DNA of 64,000 nt, from positions 60,714,540 to 60,778,539 of the forward strand of contig CM055095.1 of NCBI GenBank assembly GCA_029204225.1. Reading direction: 5' to 3'. This stretch comes from Diphasiastrum complanatum (lineage: Eukaryota > Streptophyta > Lycopodiopsida > Lycopodiales > Lycopodiaceae). A program made the position numbers and the translations under genes. Below are positions 32,154 to 42,887 of the stretch, piece after piece. The notes beneath the pieces are model-generated. The model saw only the letters and a program-made list of their open reading frames with translations. It was not told where the DNA came from and searched no databases. Numbering within the stretch: the stretch's first letter is position 1; every line of letters begins with the position of its first letter.

Positions 32154-32969
32154 TGTGAAAAAAGTACAAAAGGGACCAAGAGTGGATCCTAATCTGGTCC
32201 TCAAGAGGGATTGGTTGTCAAATTACTTGATCTATCAATCTACTTCAGATTAAGATCAATCTAGATCAATTCTAGACACAAAATCCTAACAAGAATAATC
32301 ATTAATTGAAGGTAAGTGTACTTTATGGTTTCACACGTGTAAAACACTATTTGAGTACGGAATCCAACTTGAAAATCAAGTACACATTGATAGAACCTCA
32401 AAACAATCAAAACAAATGTAGACAAATGGAGAGAATCACTCAAAATTGCTTCCAAAACCAAGATTGGTGTCTCACAATGATTATGGCCAAATGTGGCTCT
32501 ATATATACAATAAGTGGGAGCTCGTGGTACTGATCATCCCTTTGATTCCACATGTGTGAAGGTGCTTTGTCATATGATGATTCATCATGCAAAACTGACA
32601 CTTGGACAAAACCTTCTATTTTGAGCACTTTTGGTCCATTTTCCTTCTATATGGAGATCTACTTGAAAATCTTCTAGAAGTCAAAATTCGTCTACTTCAG
32701 CTTATTCCACACATGTGAGCTGTCCTCTACACGTGGGATGTGACACCTAACCAAAGGATGTGGCTCATGCAATCAATAGATTGATGCCATGTGTCATATG
32801 TCTAGAAAACTAGTTTTTGGCCTTTTTAGCCACTAGAACTTGAATCAAATCATATGTACAACCTATATAATTATGTACATGACAAGTACACTATTTTCAC
32901 CACACATGTGTAATCATCCTATATACAAAACTTTTGGCCTCTACCAAGCTTATTTTTGCATTTTTCACA
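32154..32969 (-). repeat. Copia 5' LTR, full length
   Basis: 816 bp, minus orientation, TGTGAAAAATGC at the start (32969) and CTTTTTTCACA at the end (32154), with TGTGAA/TTCACA terminal inverted repeats. Landmarks: CACGTG cores at 32334-32339 and 32730-32735, CACATGTG variants, and a TATATATA box near 32500. It is the best reference copy for the family, which also occurs at 4125-4535 (plus), 26904-27440 and 40081-40792. Confidence 0.9.
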
Positions 32970-34247
32970 TGGAATAGAGGCTTGAACGATCGCCCTTTTT
33001 TTGTTTTTTTTTTGTTTTTTGTATAAATTAGTGCCCTTTGAATAGTCAACAAGTGAAGAACTTGCCGATTTCTGTAATTGCGAAAACACCACTTGTTCTG
33101 TTGTAAAAAATCTCCAAGGTCCTTTTGATAATATGCTTGTCTTGGCTCGGGGGGAATTCTGAATTGGCATCGTTTGTATGCTGTAGATGTTGTAGACTTG
33201 TCTGCTCCACGAAGTGCTTCAAGTGAGAACTAGAGCAAGTTCAGATTGATCAATCGGGTGGGAATGAGGACTTGAAGCATGGATGAGAAAAGTAATATGA
33301 AGCTTCAAAATTAATTATATGGTGGATCATCGGGGAAGGAATGGGTGTGGACAAGGGATGATAGGGATCTTGTGTGTCTTTTTATACATGTTCATAACCA
33401 ATGCTCAAAGTGCAATTTTCCAAAGAGTCATCATTGTTTGCCGTTGAAAATGACATTTGTCCTTGGGATTGTGTATCTATAGTTCCATTCACTCATGGAT
33501 TTGGGATTTCTTCGTCATTGCAACTTTTGAGCTTGTTGAAATAGCTGGCATGGATATATAGCTGGAAAAGCGTGGATTTTGTATCACTTACGTAAAACCA
33601 ACTGCTTATTGAAGGTGGTTGTGGTTTTTTGTGAACATTCCATCTTGTTGAAAAGATGGATCGTTTGTTGGATAATATTGGTAGCCAGATAATGTGCTCC
33701 ATTGATTTCCAAATAGAACATATGTTGTGAAGTCCCTTAATGGCTTTTCTCCAACCTATATGTTGTTTCTTGGGAGTCCACTCATGAAAAAAAATATTGC
33801 GTGAAAGCGTGTGCGAGTAGTCTCTGGCTTGTGTCTTCTGAGTAGTGATTTTTCCTCACATTTGAATTGTGCTTTGGGGTTGCACAACATTTCTTGTGAA
33901 GATAATTTGTGTTGGCCACACACCGGTAGATAATATATGATGGAGTATGGTGATAATGGCGGTGCACAAAGTAGTGTTGTTGTGTGATCTTTCTGACTCT
34001 ATACAACAATTGAATGTTTTGGAATAGAAGCTAAAAGTTACGCCTGAGTACTTTAAAGATTCTTTGACTGACAGACATTCTAGAAAACAAAAACATAACG
34101 TAAAAGGGTGTAAAAAGAAAAGTAAAAAGATGAGCAAACTAAAAGAACATGCTCACAAAACGACATAGGTTACAGACTTACAAACACATATTCAGACTCA
34201 CATAACAAACGTCAATCAGTAAATCTCCCAGAAATAGCACAATTGTG
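32970..34247. other. Unassigned stretch between copia and gypsy elements
   Basis: I see no domain on either strand. Short frames (for example 33856-34137 minus) show no motif. T-rich runs lie near 32997-33020. The right edge meets the broken 3' end of the gypsy gag. Confidence 0.4.
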
Positions 34248-35522
34248 TCAGCGCAAGCGTGAAGGGCAATCCTTAACATGGTGGTCAATGCCACAATTTT
34301 CACAAGCTGGTGAAAAACGAAGTTTGTCTGGGCAGCAAATACTAGGATGCTTACTTGCACAGATAAAGCATCCATATATTATGGGAAATTGTTGCGTCGT
34401 AAACACAGCTTGGTTTGGATTGTAGATCGGGGCATTAGGTTTATACAGATAATATACCACTGCTTCAGAGGAGTATCCTGGTGGAGTAGTGGCGTCCACA
34501 AAATAAGTTGATAGATCTATGGAATTTGGATCAAAAAAATGCACAGCTGCTTGTGAAACGGGTTGATTAACAACAAACTGCTGGTGTGGTTGGAACTGAT
34601 TGGGTGCAATTGGTCGTGGTAGATAAACTCCTAGTGGTGGCATGGGTTGTTGTGGAGTGAAGGGGTGGTAATCTTGATACATAGGTATGGGTGCTAATGG
34701 GAGATGGGTTTTCAGATGGGGACACTCATTAGCAGTGTGATTCTGCGAACAGATAGGACACCAGACATGTTCTCTTGCTGGAAAAGATTTATCAACAATA
34801 TTTTTCATAGCATTTTGGAAATCAGCACTTAGTTTGTCCATGTGAGTTTGTTGAGCTTGCTGCCAAGTTTCCATTTGATGTAGAATTTCTGAAAATTGGG
34901 CTGTATTCTCAATCTTCTGGTTGTGAAGACGTTCGAGGAGTTTGGATTTCTTGTCGCGGTAATCAAAGTCTTCATCGGACCCCTCGTCTTCTTCACGAAT
35001 GGCATCGGTCATGACATTCTTAAGTTGATCATAAAGATCCACTGGTTTCAGTTCTCGGTGGATACTTATAGGGAGTCCAACCAGGAACAATTTGATGGCC
35101 ATTCGTCCGGTGATATGCTCATCAACACATTCTATCTTGAGACGTTTAAAATGTTCAATGTAGCTTCTTAAGGACTCTTCGCGACGCATCTTGATATGTG
35201 TGATTTGGATGAATGGACTTTGAGTCAGTTTAGAAGGTTTGAAATGCTTGATAAGAGCGTCTTTGAGAGTATTCCAAGAAATAAGATCAGGAACTTCTAG
35301 GTTGAGATACCACTCTTTGGCTGTTCCATAGAGCACCATGGAAAATAGTTTGAGCTTTTCAATTTCAGACGTGTCTCCATAGAAGTGACATGCATTATCA
35401 AAGTTTTGAAGAAATCTAACTAAATCAGATTCTCCATCATACTTTGGTGCAGCAATGCGTGAAATTCTGCGTTCTAGACGTGGAGGTGCAGGATTAGAAG
35501 ATTCAGCACAATCTCGTGACAT
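34248..35522 (-). CDS. Ty3/gypsy gag, N-terminally complete
   Basis: A 424-codon open frame with no internal stop. Residues about 25-180 form the retrotransposon gag capsid-like domain (KYDGESDLVRFLQNFDNACH, AKEWYLNL, LIKHFKP, SLRSYIEHFKRL). An acidic stretch (AIREEDEGSDED) and a coiled-coil-like LHQMETWQQAQQTHMDKL follow, then two Cys/His knuckle regions (CPICSQNHTANECP; CFICASKHPSICCP with ACENCGIDHHVKDC). It ends at 34248, where the relative at 17330-18527 continues into protease, so pol has been deleted. Start codon chosen because it precedes the capsid region and lies just downstream of a long leader. An element protein, not a host gene. Confidence 0.85.
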   Translation of the reverse strand: MSRDCAESSNPAPPRLERRISRIAAPKYDGESDLVRFLQNFDNACHFYGDTSEIEKLKLFSMVLYGTAKEWYLNLEVPDLISWNTLKDALIKHFKPSKLTQSPFIQITHIKMRREESLRSYIEHFKRLKIECVDEHITGRMAIKLFLVGLPISIHRELKPVDLYDQLKNVMTDAIREEDEGSDEDFDYRDKKSKLLERLHNQKIENTAQFSEILHQMETWQQAQQTHMDKLSADFQNAMKNIVDKSFPAREHVWCPICSQNHTANECPHLKTHLPLAPIPMYQDYHPFTPQQPMPPLGVYLPRPIAPNQFQPHQQFVVNQPVSQAAVHFFDPNSIDLSTYFVDATTPPGYSSEAVVYYLYKPNAPIYNPNQAVFTTQQFPIIYGCFICASKHPSICCPDKLRFSPACENCGIDHHVKDCPSRLR

Positions 35523-35699
35523 GATGTAGAATGAGAAACAGAATAACAGTACAAATAATCAGTACAATATTGTACTTGGTCACAAAAGGTCAAAAAAGTG
35601 GTTTACATACAAGATAGTGAATTTGACAAGAATCTATACTTTCTTGGAGTAACAGAATTCGCAAACAAGTATAGAACTCGCAAACAGGCTGTTGAATTA

Positions 35700-36620
35700 T
35701 AATACAATACTCACGAATTCTGACAGATAATTTTCACTGACAAAATATGAATTTTTTTTTTTTATTGACTTTTTTGTAAAGGATAGAATTCGTAGAGGAT
35801 GTATGGAAATCATTCAAACTGTGGGCGATTTCATGGCATGGTCGACGAATTTTGATATTAAGAAAAAAAAAATTAATTTTTTTTTTAAAAAAAAAAATTT
35901 CTTAAAATTTGCCAAAAATCGTGCACATTGTGGATGATTTTATGGTATGGTCGGCGAATTCTGATAAGGAGTTTTCACAGACAGAATATGAATTTTCAAA
36001 TTTTTTTGACTTTTTTGTAAAGGACAGAATTCGTAGAAGATGTATAGAAATCGTTCAGACTGTGGGAGATTTCATGGTATGGTCGGCGAATTCTGATACT
36101 GAGATTTTTTTTTATTTTTTATTTTATTTAGAATTTGCTAGAAATCGTGCACATTGTGGACAATTTCGTGGTATGGTTGGCGAATTCTGGTAAGAAGTTT
36201 TCACAGACAAAATATGAATTTTTAAATTTTTTTGACTTTTTTGTAAAGGACAGAATTCGCAGAGAATGTATAGAAATTGTTCAGATTGTGGGCAATTTCG
36301 TGGTATGGTCGACGAATTCTGATACGGCAGTTTTGCTGATAGATAAGAATAATAGTGGAAAAAGTGATTTTTTGACAGAAAACAGGCTAAATCTCTGAGA
36401 TAGAATTTGCGGAGCTGCTGGAGGACTGATCTTGCATAGATCTAACCTCAGTGAAGCCGACGAATTTCGACACAAAGATTTGAGTGGAAAACAAAGGATT
36501 TTGATAGTAAAACAGTGGGTTTTCGAAAAATGTAAGCAGAGTCAGAATTCGTGGAAGTGATAGAATGGAAGATCAATGTCTGTTATGGCTGTAGACAGAC
36601 CGACGAATTCTGATATGCTT
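35700..36620 (-). repeat. Tandem repeat array with GAATTCG hairpin arms in gypsy leader
   Basis: Units of about 226-242 bp marked by GACTTTTTTGTAAAGGA at 35766, 36008 and 36234, plus partial units on both sides. Each unit carries AGAATTCG followed about 65 bp later by CGAATTCT (with GGTATGGTCG(G/A)CGAATTCTGA), so the two arms can pair into a stem-loop. T-rich and A-rich runs separate the units. It lies between primer site and gag. Plus-strand frames through it (such as 35909-36193) are just translations of the repeat. Confidence 0.8.
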
Positions 36621-36844
36621 GTTTGGTCGAAAAAAAATGTCACTTGAGTCACTTCTTTCAAAGAAAATGCCCAAGTTGACACTTTTGTTGCTTCCCCCCG
36701 GTTTGATAGGTTGCTCAGCAGCTCTTGTAGGACTTGGAGAGAAGTCTTGTGCTGTAGTGTGAAGGAAAATAGCAAGTAAACATACACACAAGCACGTTAG
36801 TAAAAAAAGAAAACAAGTAAGCTATGTAAAAAAATCTTAGAAAG

Positions 36845-36858
36845 CGGCAACGGCACCA
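36845..36858 (-). promoter_or_regulatory. tRNA-Asp-like primer-binding site
   Basis: The minus strand reads TGGTGCCGTTGCCG one base after the LTR end, matching the tRNA-Asp type TGGCGCCGTTGCCG at 13 of 14 positions. This primer type is common in non-chromovirus plant gypsy elements. Confidence 0.8.
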
Positions 36859-36859
36859 A

Positions 36860-37753
36860 TGTTGGAAGTATTTCTACTTTCTACGGTGGCTAGGTCTAAT
36901 GAAGAGTTAGTGCGTAGTATAGTGGTAGACCGGTCGTCCACCTTCTAAGTTCTACAAAGCTTAACAATTGTGAAATAAAAACATAAATGAAAAGAGAGCA
37001 CCAAGGCTTCCCAACTGGTGCTCAAAATAGAAACTAATTAAGGTGTGGCTAAGGCGGTACCCAACTAGCCACTACTTGGAAAGTAAATAAACTTTCTAAG
37101 GCGGTACCCAACTAGCAAGGATCAACAATAAACTAGGCTTGTTAAGGCTTCCCAACTAGCAAACTGTAAAACTAATACTAACTCCCAAAGGGAAATGAAA
37201 TAATAAATTGCGGCTAACTATATAATTAACAAATAAAGCATGCCACAATAATCCAATGAAAGGAGGCAAGAGGAGGCCCGAGCACCTTCCATCAAGCTAT
37301 ACACCTTCCAATGGGAACACAAAGAAATAGAATGATAATCTCAAAGAGAGAGCAATTTAGCATAATCTCAGAGTGTTGTTTTACAAGGGAAATGTCTCTC
37401 TTCTTATAGCAAGAAGGGCCTTCCATAAGCTTCTACTAACTTATGGGATTATTTTCTAAAACTTGCAATTCTAAGACTTCTAAACTTCTCCACTTCTAAC
37501 TTAGAAAGCCTAAGACTCTAAACTTAGAACTCAAGATAACTTAGAATCTTTTATTTTCTAAGCTTAAGTTTCTAAGTTTAAGTTCTTTAAGTTAAGTTTT
37601 CTAACTTAGAAGTTTAGAATTTAATCAAGTTTCTACCCATGGACTTATAACACACATGCCATGGTAGGAGTTTATTAACAAGTACTCTTAGTGGGGTTAT
37701 AATACACATGCCACGGTGTTTTATTTTACTTTGATTTTACTTTGTTGCTAACA
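36860..37753 (-). repeat. Ty3/gypsy 5' LTR
   Basis: 894 bp in minus orientation, from TGTTAGCAAC (37753) to CTTCCAACA (36860), with TGTT/AACA termini. It aligns with the LTR at 8961-9767 through most of its length. A primer site lies at its inner edge, and its outer edge (37754) lies in the tail of a copia derivative. Confidence 0.88.
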
Positions 37754-40068
37754 TTGATCTGAAATCACCATATCCATGAAAGTGCTTCTTTGATGTTGAC
37801 ATCTTTGATGAACTTGAGAGCTTTGCACCATCCTAGCACCTCCAAAATTGATTCCTTCCAAATTTTATGTAGATGCTTGACCTTGAGGCTTGCTCCTTCT
37901 TCATGTGCATGCTCCTCCATTAGAAAATAAAGATTTCTTCTTGACTTATTAGGATCACAAAGATCTAACATCATGTTACCATGATCTAGAGAATTAGACT
38001 CATCCAAATTGGCAAGACTATGCATGCTATAATAACAAAGTGTTTGCATCATATCTTCATGTTTGTTTACCATGCTAATCTCAGGTCCAATGAGGGTAAA
38101 TACTTCATTATGGAGATAAGTGTCTTTAGAAGATGATTCACTTACTCTCATAAAGAGTTTACAATTTGTCTCAATACAAATTTTCAAACTATGAGTGAAC
38201 AAATCACTTTTGCTCTTACATTACTTAAGAGCATACATTTGATGAAATAACCATTTGATGTCTAAGTGTTTTAAAATCAATTTCAACTTTTTAAGAACAT
38301 CATCTATGTTCTCAAGAGAGACTTCATGCTCAACTAGTATGGGTTTACTCCAATTTTGAGATGCAATGATCTCACTAAAGCAAATTGATTTATCAAATGA
38401 CATAAGAGAAGTAAGTATGTGATGTATACCACATGAGATATGCTCCTCTTTCCCTTGAAATGTGAGCCACATGGACTCAACCATATTTCTTGAGTTTCTT
38501 TTTGGAATCACAATTTGAGAAGGTCTCTCCTCCTCAATCCTTGGCACACTTGAACCTTGAGAAGGATTATTCTCAATCCTTGGCACATTTGAACCTTGAG
38601 ATGACTCCTTAAGATCTTCTTCATGGTGATCCTTTTTTATGAAAATCCAAGACCTTCATGTCTCATAATGATCACAACAAGTATGACCATTCAATATGAA
38701 CTTCCTATGATTATCAAGATTACTTATGCTAGAAACATAAGTCCCAAAAGCACAACAACTTGGCATGATTTTTCCAATATTGAAATCACAAGGTATTTCA
38801 TCTTAATAAGGCTAACTACTTGCTTATGGATATAAGTGTCCACTTTGGATGCTTCACTTATTCTCATAAGAATTTTACAACTTGACTTTAAGATTGAAAA
38901 CTTACAATTTTCATCTTTATGAATGAACGCATCAAAGATCTTAACCATGCATGAATACTCAAATATGGACTCCTCCTCATTCTAGAAATCCAATGGGATC
39001 ACAAATTGACCTCACACTCTCACAAAGAAGGTTGAATAGAACTAATTTGAGTTTCATACATACTATGTCAATTTTTGCTCAATAAATTGAATTCCTTCAA
39101 TCCTATTGGATTCCAGCGATTACTCTACCTTTTAAGACTTGGAATGAAATTCAAAATCAAAAGTTGTGATTTTTCTCACTAAGATATTGTGCTTCAAAGA
39201 GCTAATACCACTTAGAAAAATTTGATCACCTAGGGGAAGACAAATTCTCCACCAATGACAACACAAAATGAGCTTCTAGATCTTGCCCTCTACAAAGGAA
39301 TGAACTTTTAGAAAATTGGATCTCTCTCTACACATTTGCCATAGACACCTTAATGACTCTTTTCAAACCTCACAATTACTCAAACAAATTGAGTAGGGTT
39401 GAACAATGTGACTTGGATTTCAATCTCTTTTCTAGAACTCTCAATTTAAGCCAATCTATGTCAAATTATACAATTTGCATAGATGCTCTATATGCACTAG
39501 AAACTCTCAAAGGTTTCACTTGGAGGACAGATCCAAAGATGTTTTCTAGCAAATTGATGCTTCTAAACTTGACCCTATCACTCTTGAACAGATATAAAGT
39601 GATGGTACAATGGATTTCAACCTCTCACCTTGCATATTACTCCTTAACATATGATTTTTGGCAAAATTTCTCTCAACTTCAACATGCACTAAAAAAATCA
39701 GAGAAAATCATTTAATGCTCCTAATTCAAGCTTTAATTTTAATTTTTTGGCTGATCTAATCCAAGAACTAATCAAAAGATTAGATTTTCTATAGAAAATG
39801 CTTGATTTTGCACTAAAAATCTCTCAAATTGGGTGTGTGAGTCAAATTGTAAAATTTTTTGAATTTTCTCAGCCAAAATCGGAGCTGTATGGCCTCACAC
39901 GTGTGAAAAGGGTTCCTACAGCCCACAAGAAGTTCTGGTCCAAAAATTTTGAGAATATCTATCAAATCCAACTCGCTACCCAAAATTTGACTAGTTTCCT
40001 AAAACCTGCTAATTTTGGCTTTGATTTGGATCAACCCTATCAATTTCAATAAAAACCTCTTGTACTTG
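37754..40068 (-). pseudogene. Internal region of a copia derivative with non-canonical ORFs
   Basis: Lies inside a copia 5' LTR and primer site, yet gag, protease, integrase and RT are not recognisable. From the primer site: a leader (39350-40068) resembling 31580-32141, then open frames on the minus strand at 38724-38948, 38221-38586 (121 codons, serine-rich start with PRIE repeats, then an amphipathic helix-like end) and 37765-38202 (145 codons, ending KEALSWIW). DTYIHKQVVSLI and DTYLHNEVFTLI occur in different frames, suggesting an internal duplication. The product is unknown. The 3' LTR has been replaced by the gypsy element at 37753. Confidence 0.55.
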
Positions 40069-40080
40069 GCTCTGATACCA
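40069..40080 (-). promoter_or_regulatory. Initiator-Met tRNA primer-binding site
   Basis: Perfect TGGTATCAGAGC on the minus strand adjoining the LTR at 40081. Confidence 0.9.
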
Positions 40081-40792
40081 TGTGCAAAAAGTACAAAAAG
40101 GACCAAGAGTGGATCCTAATCTGATCCTCAAGAGGGATTGGTTGTCAGATTACTTGATCTATCAATCTACTTCATATTAAGATCAATCTAGATCAATTCT
40201 AGACACAAAATCCTAACAAGAACGATCATTAATTGAAGGTAGGTGTACTTTTTGGTTTCACATGTGTGAAACATTGTTTGAGTACGGACTCCAACCTGAG
40301 AATCAAGTACACATTGATAGAACCTCAAAACAATCAAAACAAATGTAGACAAATGGAGAGCATCACTCAAAATTGCTTCCAAAACCAAGATTGGTGTCTC
40401 ACAATGATTATGGCCAAATGTGCCTCTATATATACAATAAGTGGGAGCTCATGGTACTGATCATCCCTCTGATCCCACATGTGTGAAGGTGCTTTGTCAT
40501 ATGATCATGCAAAACTGACACTTGGACAAAACCTTCTATTTTGAGCACTTTGGTCCATTTTCCTTCTATATGGAGATCTACTTGGAAATCTTCTAGAAGT
40601 CAAAATTTGCCTACTTTAGCTTATTCCACACATGTGAGCTATCCTCTACACATGTGATATGACACCTAACCAAAGGATGTGGCTCATGCAATCAATAGAT
40701 TGATGGCATGTGTCCTATGTCTAGAAAACTAGTTTTTGGCCTTTTTAGCCACTAGAACTTGAATTAAATCATGTGTACAACCTATATGATTA
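40081..40792 (-). repeat. Copia 5' LTR, start truncated
   Basis: Minus-oriented copy of the LTR at 32154-32969, highly similar from the element's LTR end (TTTTTGCACA) back to 40792. There the similarity stops within CCTATATGATTA and a different sequence begins. About 100 bp of the LTR start are missing. Confidence 0.87.
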
Positions 40793-41446
40793 CACTACAT
40801 CCATTAACCCTACTTCCATTAATCCTAAATCCACAACAATGATAAAAACTTACTCTTCTCTCTCTCCTTTTCTCTCTCACAAAAAGCATAAGAAATAGCA
40901 ATCCCAATAATGATCAAATCCAACGATTAGCAAATACAAAGAAAGCATGAGAAATGGAGGAAAAGAGAGGAAGAGCAAGGACATTCATCAATCCATTTCT
41001 AAAGAGAACCAATCTGCTTTATTGAAATGAGGAAATGAACATCAGGAGCAACTCGAGTTGGTCCCTTTTTATAGTAGAGAGGAGGACCCTGGCCTCTGAA
41101 TCCTATTGGTCCAGTCTTGCTTGTCTTTTTATTCAAATTTAAAAAAGTGTGGGAACCATCAAAATTGGAGGGAAACCCAAGTTTATTCACTAACTTGACA
41201 TTTAGGCCCTGCGACATTAAAAGTCCCGCAAAAAGGCCTAAAGTCCTTTATTAACTTTTAACTAATCAATCAAATAACTATGTGATCATCAGGTTGGACT
41301 TACACACACATGGTGCCAAATCTCCCTCACTTAGGGTTGCCTTGGGATCCGCAAACCCTCCAACATCAACTCAAAGGAATGGTTTCTTGCCAATTTTTTT
41401 TATTTGAATCTTATTCGACCTACCTTTTATGCACCTCTTTCCAACA
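40793..41446 (+). repeat. Probable 5' LTR of next copia element
   Basis: Stretch between the truncated LTR and a primer-binding site, ending CTTTCCAACA immediately before TGGTATCAGAGC. It contains a CTCTCTCTCC-type pyrimidine tract near 40858. The true LTR start was not identified and no second copy is present. Confidence 0.4.
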
Positions 41447-41458
41447 TGGTATCAGAGC
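41447..41458 (+). promoter_or_regulatory. Initiator-Met tRNA primer-binding site
   Basis: Perfect TGGTATCAGAGC on the plus strand, directly after an AACA LTR end and about 190 bp before the gag start at 41641. Confidence 0.88.
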
Positions 41459-41640
41459 GTTGATTCTTCTTCAAGGCCTAATACTATATCAGAGCGGAAG
41501 CTCTTTATACTTGATATCTTCCGTGATATCAAATTATTCTTCAATTCAAATCAATTTGTTTCAGTATCAGAGAATTGATTTCCACAGCACTGTATCTTTC
41601 TCTTAACGACAATCGAATTATCGACAGTCTAAAGTTCCAG

Positions 41641-42887
41641 ATGGATTATCAAAGTAAAGTCGGTCTTATTGAAGACAAGTTGAATGGATAACAATTATCA
41701 TCTATGGAAATTTAAGATGAAGACCTTGCTAATCGCCAACGAGTTGTGGGATGTTACAAATATTGAAGTGAAATCTAAAGACGACACAGAAGACACAAAA
41801 TGAAAATTGAAGGATGGTAAAGCTTTCGCGCTTATTATCCTCGATATATCGGATACTGAAATTGGCCACATAGCCAAAGCTAAAACTTTGAAAGAAGTTT
41901 GGGACAGCCTGAGCTCACTATATAATATGAAAGACGTAACTACTAAGTTATATCTTCAAAGGAAATTCTTCACACTCAAGATGTCGAATAATGATTCTCT
42001 TCAAAATCATATTAACCAAATTAGGAATCTCTTGTAATAGATGGCCGCTGTCGGATCAGTCATAGATGATCAAGACGCAATTATGACATTGCTTTCAAGC
42101 CTGCCCTCTACATATGAGAACTAGGTGATGATCATCACAACACACTCAGATTTAACTCTTACCAGAGTTATCACTATGTTGCTACAAGAAGATAATCGAA
42201 GAAGTCAAGACACTTCGTCTACCTCTCTGTCTCATGCTCTGTTTGTCAACAAGGGCTCAAAATGATAGAAGCAGAAAAGCTCCAAGCAATCTACATCAAA
42301 TCAGAAACAGACTCAAAGTCAAGAACAATCATCGAATCTACATTCGTTGAAAATGAAGATGTTTTGCAGGTATTGCAAACGCAATAACCATGAGATCCAA
42401 GGATGCCCGAATTCTCAAAGCAAAGAATGCAGCCAAGCAACCTGATCAACAAGGAAATATAGTTACAACATCTCATGAAGTCGAAATGGACGAAGATGCT
42501 TTTATGGTCAAAGACAAATATGCTAATTCAGATGATTCGTGATTTCTGAATTCCGGAGCTACTCAACATATGCCCAATCATCATGAGATTCTCCAATCCT
42601 ATATGCCTTATAGCACAAAGAAGTATGTTCATCTTGGTGACGATAGTACTCACACTATCGAAGGTGAAGTAAGATTACGATTCCAGCATGATCAATTCAA
42701 ACTACTGTCAAAAGTCATGTATGTTTCTCAACTCTCTACAAATCTGTTATCAGCAGATAGACTTATATAGATTGGCACATTGTTATTTTGATTCTAGTCA
42801 AGTCTTGAAAACTTCTGTTTTTGTCAATAAAGCATTACTTTGGCATCATCGCTTAAGACACTTGAATTATGCATCTGTTAGAATGAT
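41641..42887 (+). pseudogene. Copia gag-protease remnant, separate lineage
   Basis: Gag starts with a possible ATG at 41641 and runs through several frames: ANELWDVTNIEVKSKDD, then AFALIILDISDTEIGHIAKA and TLKEVWDSLSSLYNMKDVTT (41807-42037). A Cys-rich knuckle (CRYCKRNNHEIQGCP, about 42370) follows, then protease FLNSGATQHMPN (about 42544, Asp replaced by Asn). The pre-integrase region is present (LLWHHRLRHLNYASVRM, 42835-42885). Stops at many positions. It ends at 42887 against inverted RT sequence. Confidence 0.8.

Larger units (their letters stand above)
26904..32969 (-). mobile_element. Minus-strand copia element with inverted core
   Basis: LTRs of one family flank the segment in minus orientation (32154-32969 as 5' LTR with primer site, 26904-27440 as 3' LTR with polypurine tract). 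Gag N-terminus (31140-31572) and RT C-terminal half plus RNase H (27453-28434) read on the minus strand. The missing centre (rest of gag, protease, integrase, first part of RT) lies between them but on the plus strand (28434-30965). The pieces are complementary in content, so an internal inversion of one element is the simplest reading; assembly from two related elements remains possible. Confidence 0.7.
34248..37753 (-). mobile_element. 5' half of a Ty3/gypsy element (same family as 8961-18527)
   Basis: In element order: 5' LTR (37753-36860), tRNA-Asp-like primer site, a leader of 1.3 kb with tandem repeats, and intact gag, then truncation at 34248. Protease, RT, integrase, extra ORF and 3' LTR are missing. 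LTR and gag resemblance place it in the same family as the element at 8961-18527, and together they supply both ends of the family. Confidence 0.85.

Noticed and set aside
35909-36398. Plus-strand ORFs with a repeated FMVWSANSD peptide
   Set aside because: Translation of the gypsy leader tandem repeat on the non-element strand; the peptide repeat comes from the DNA repeat.
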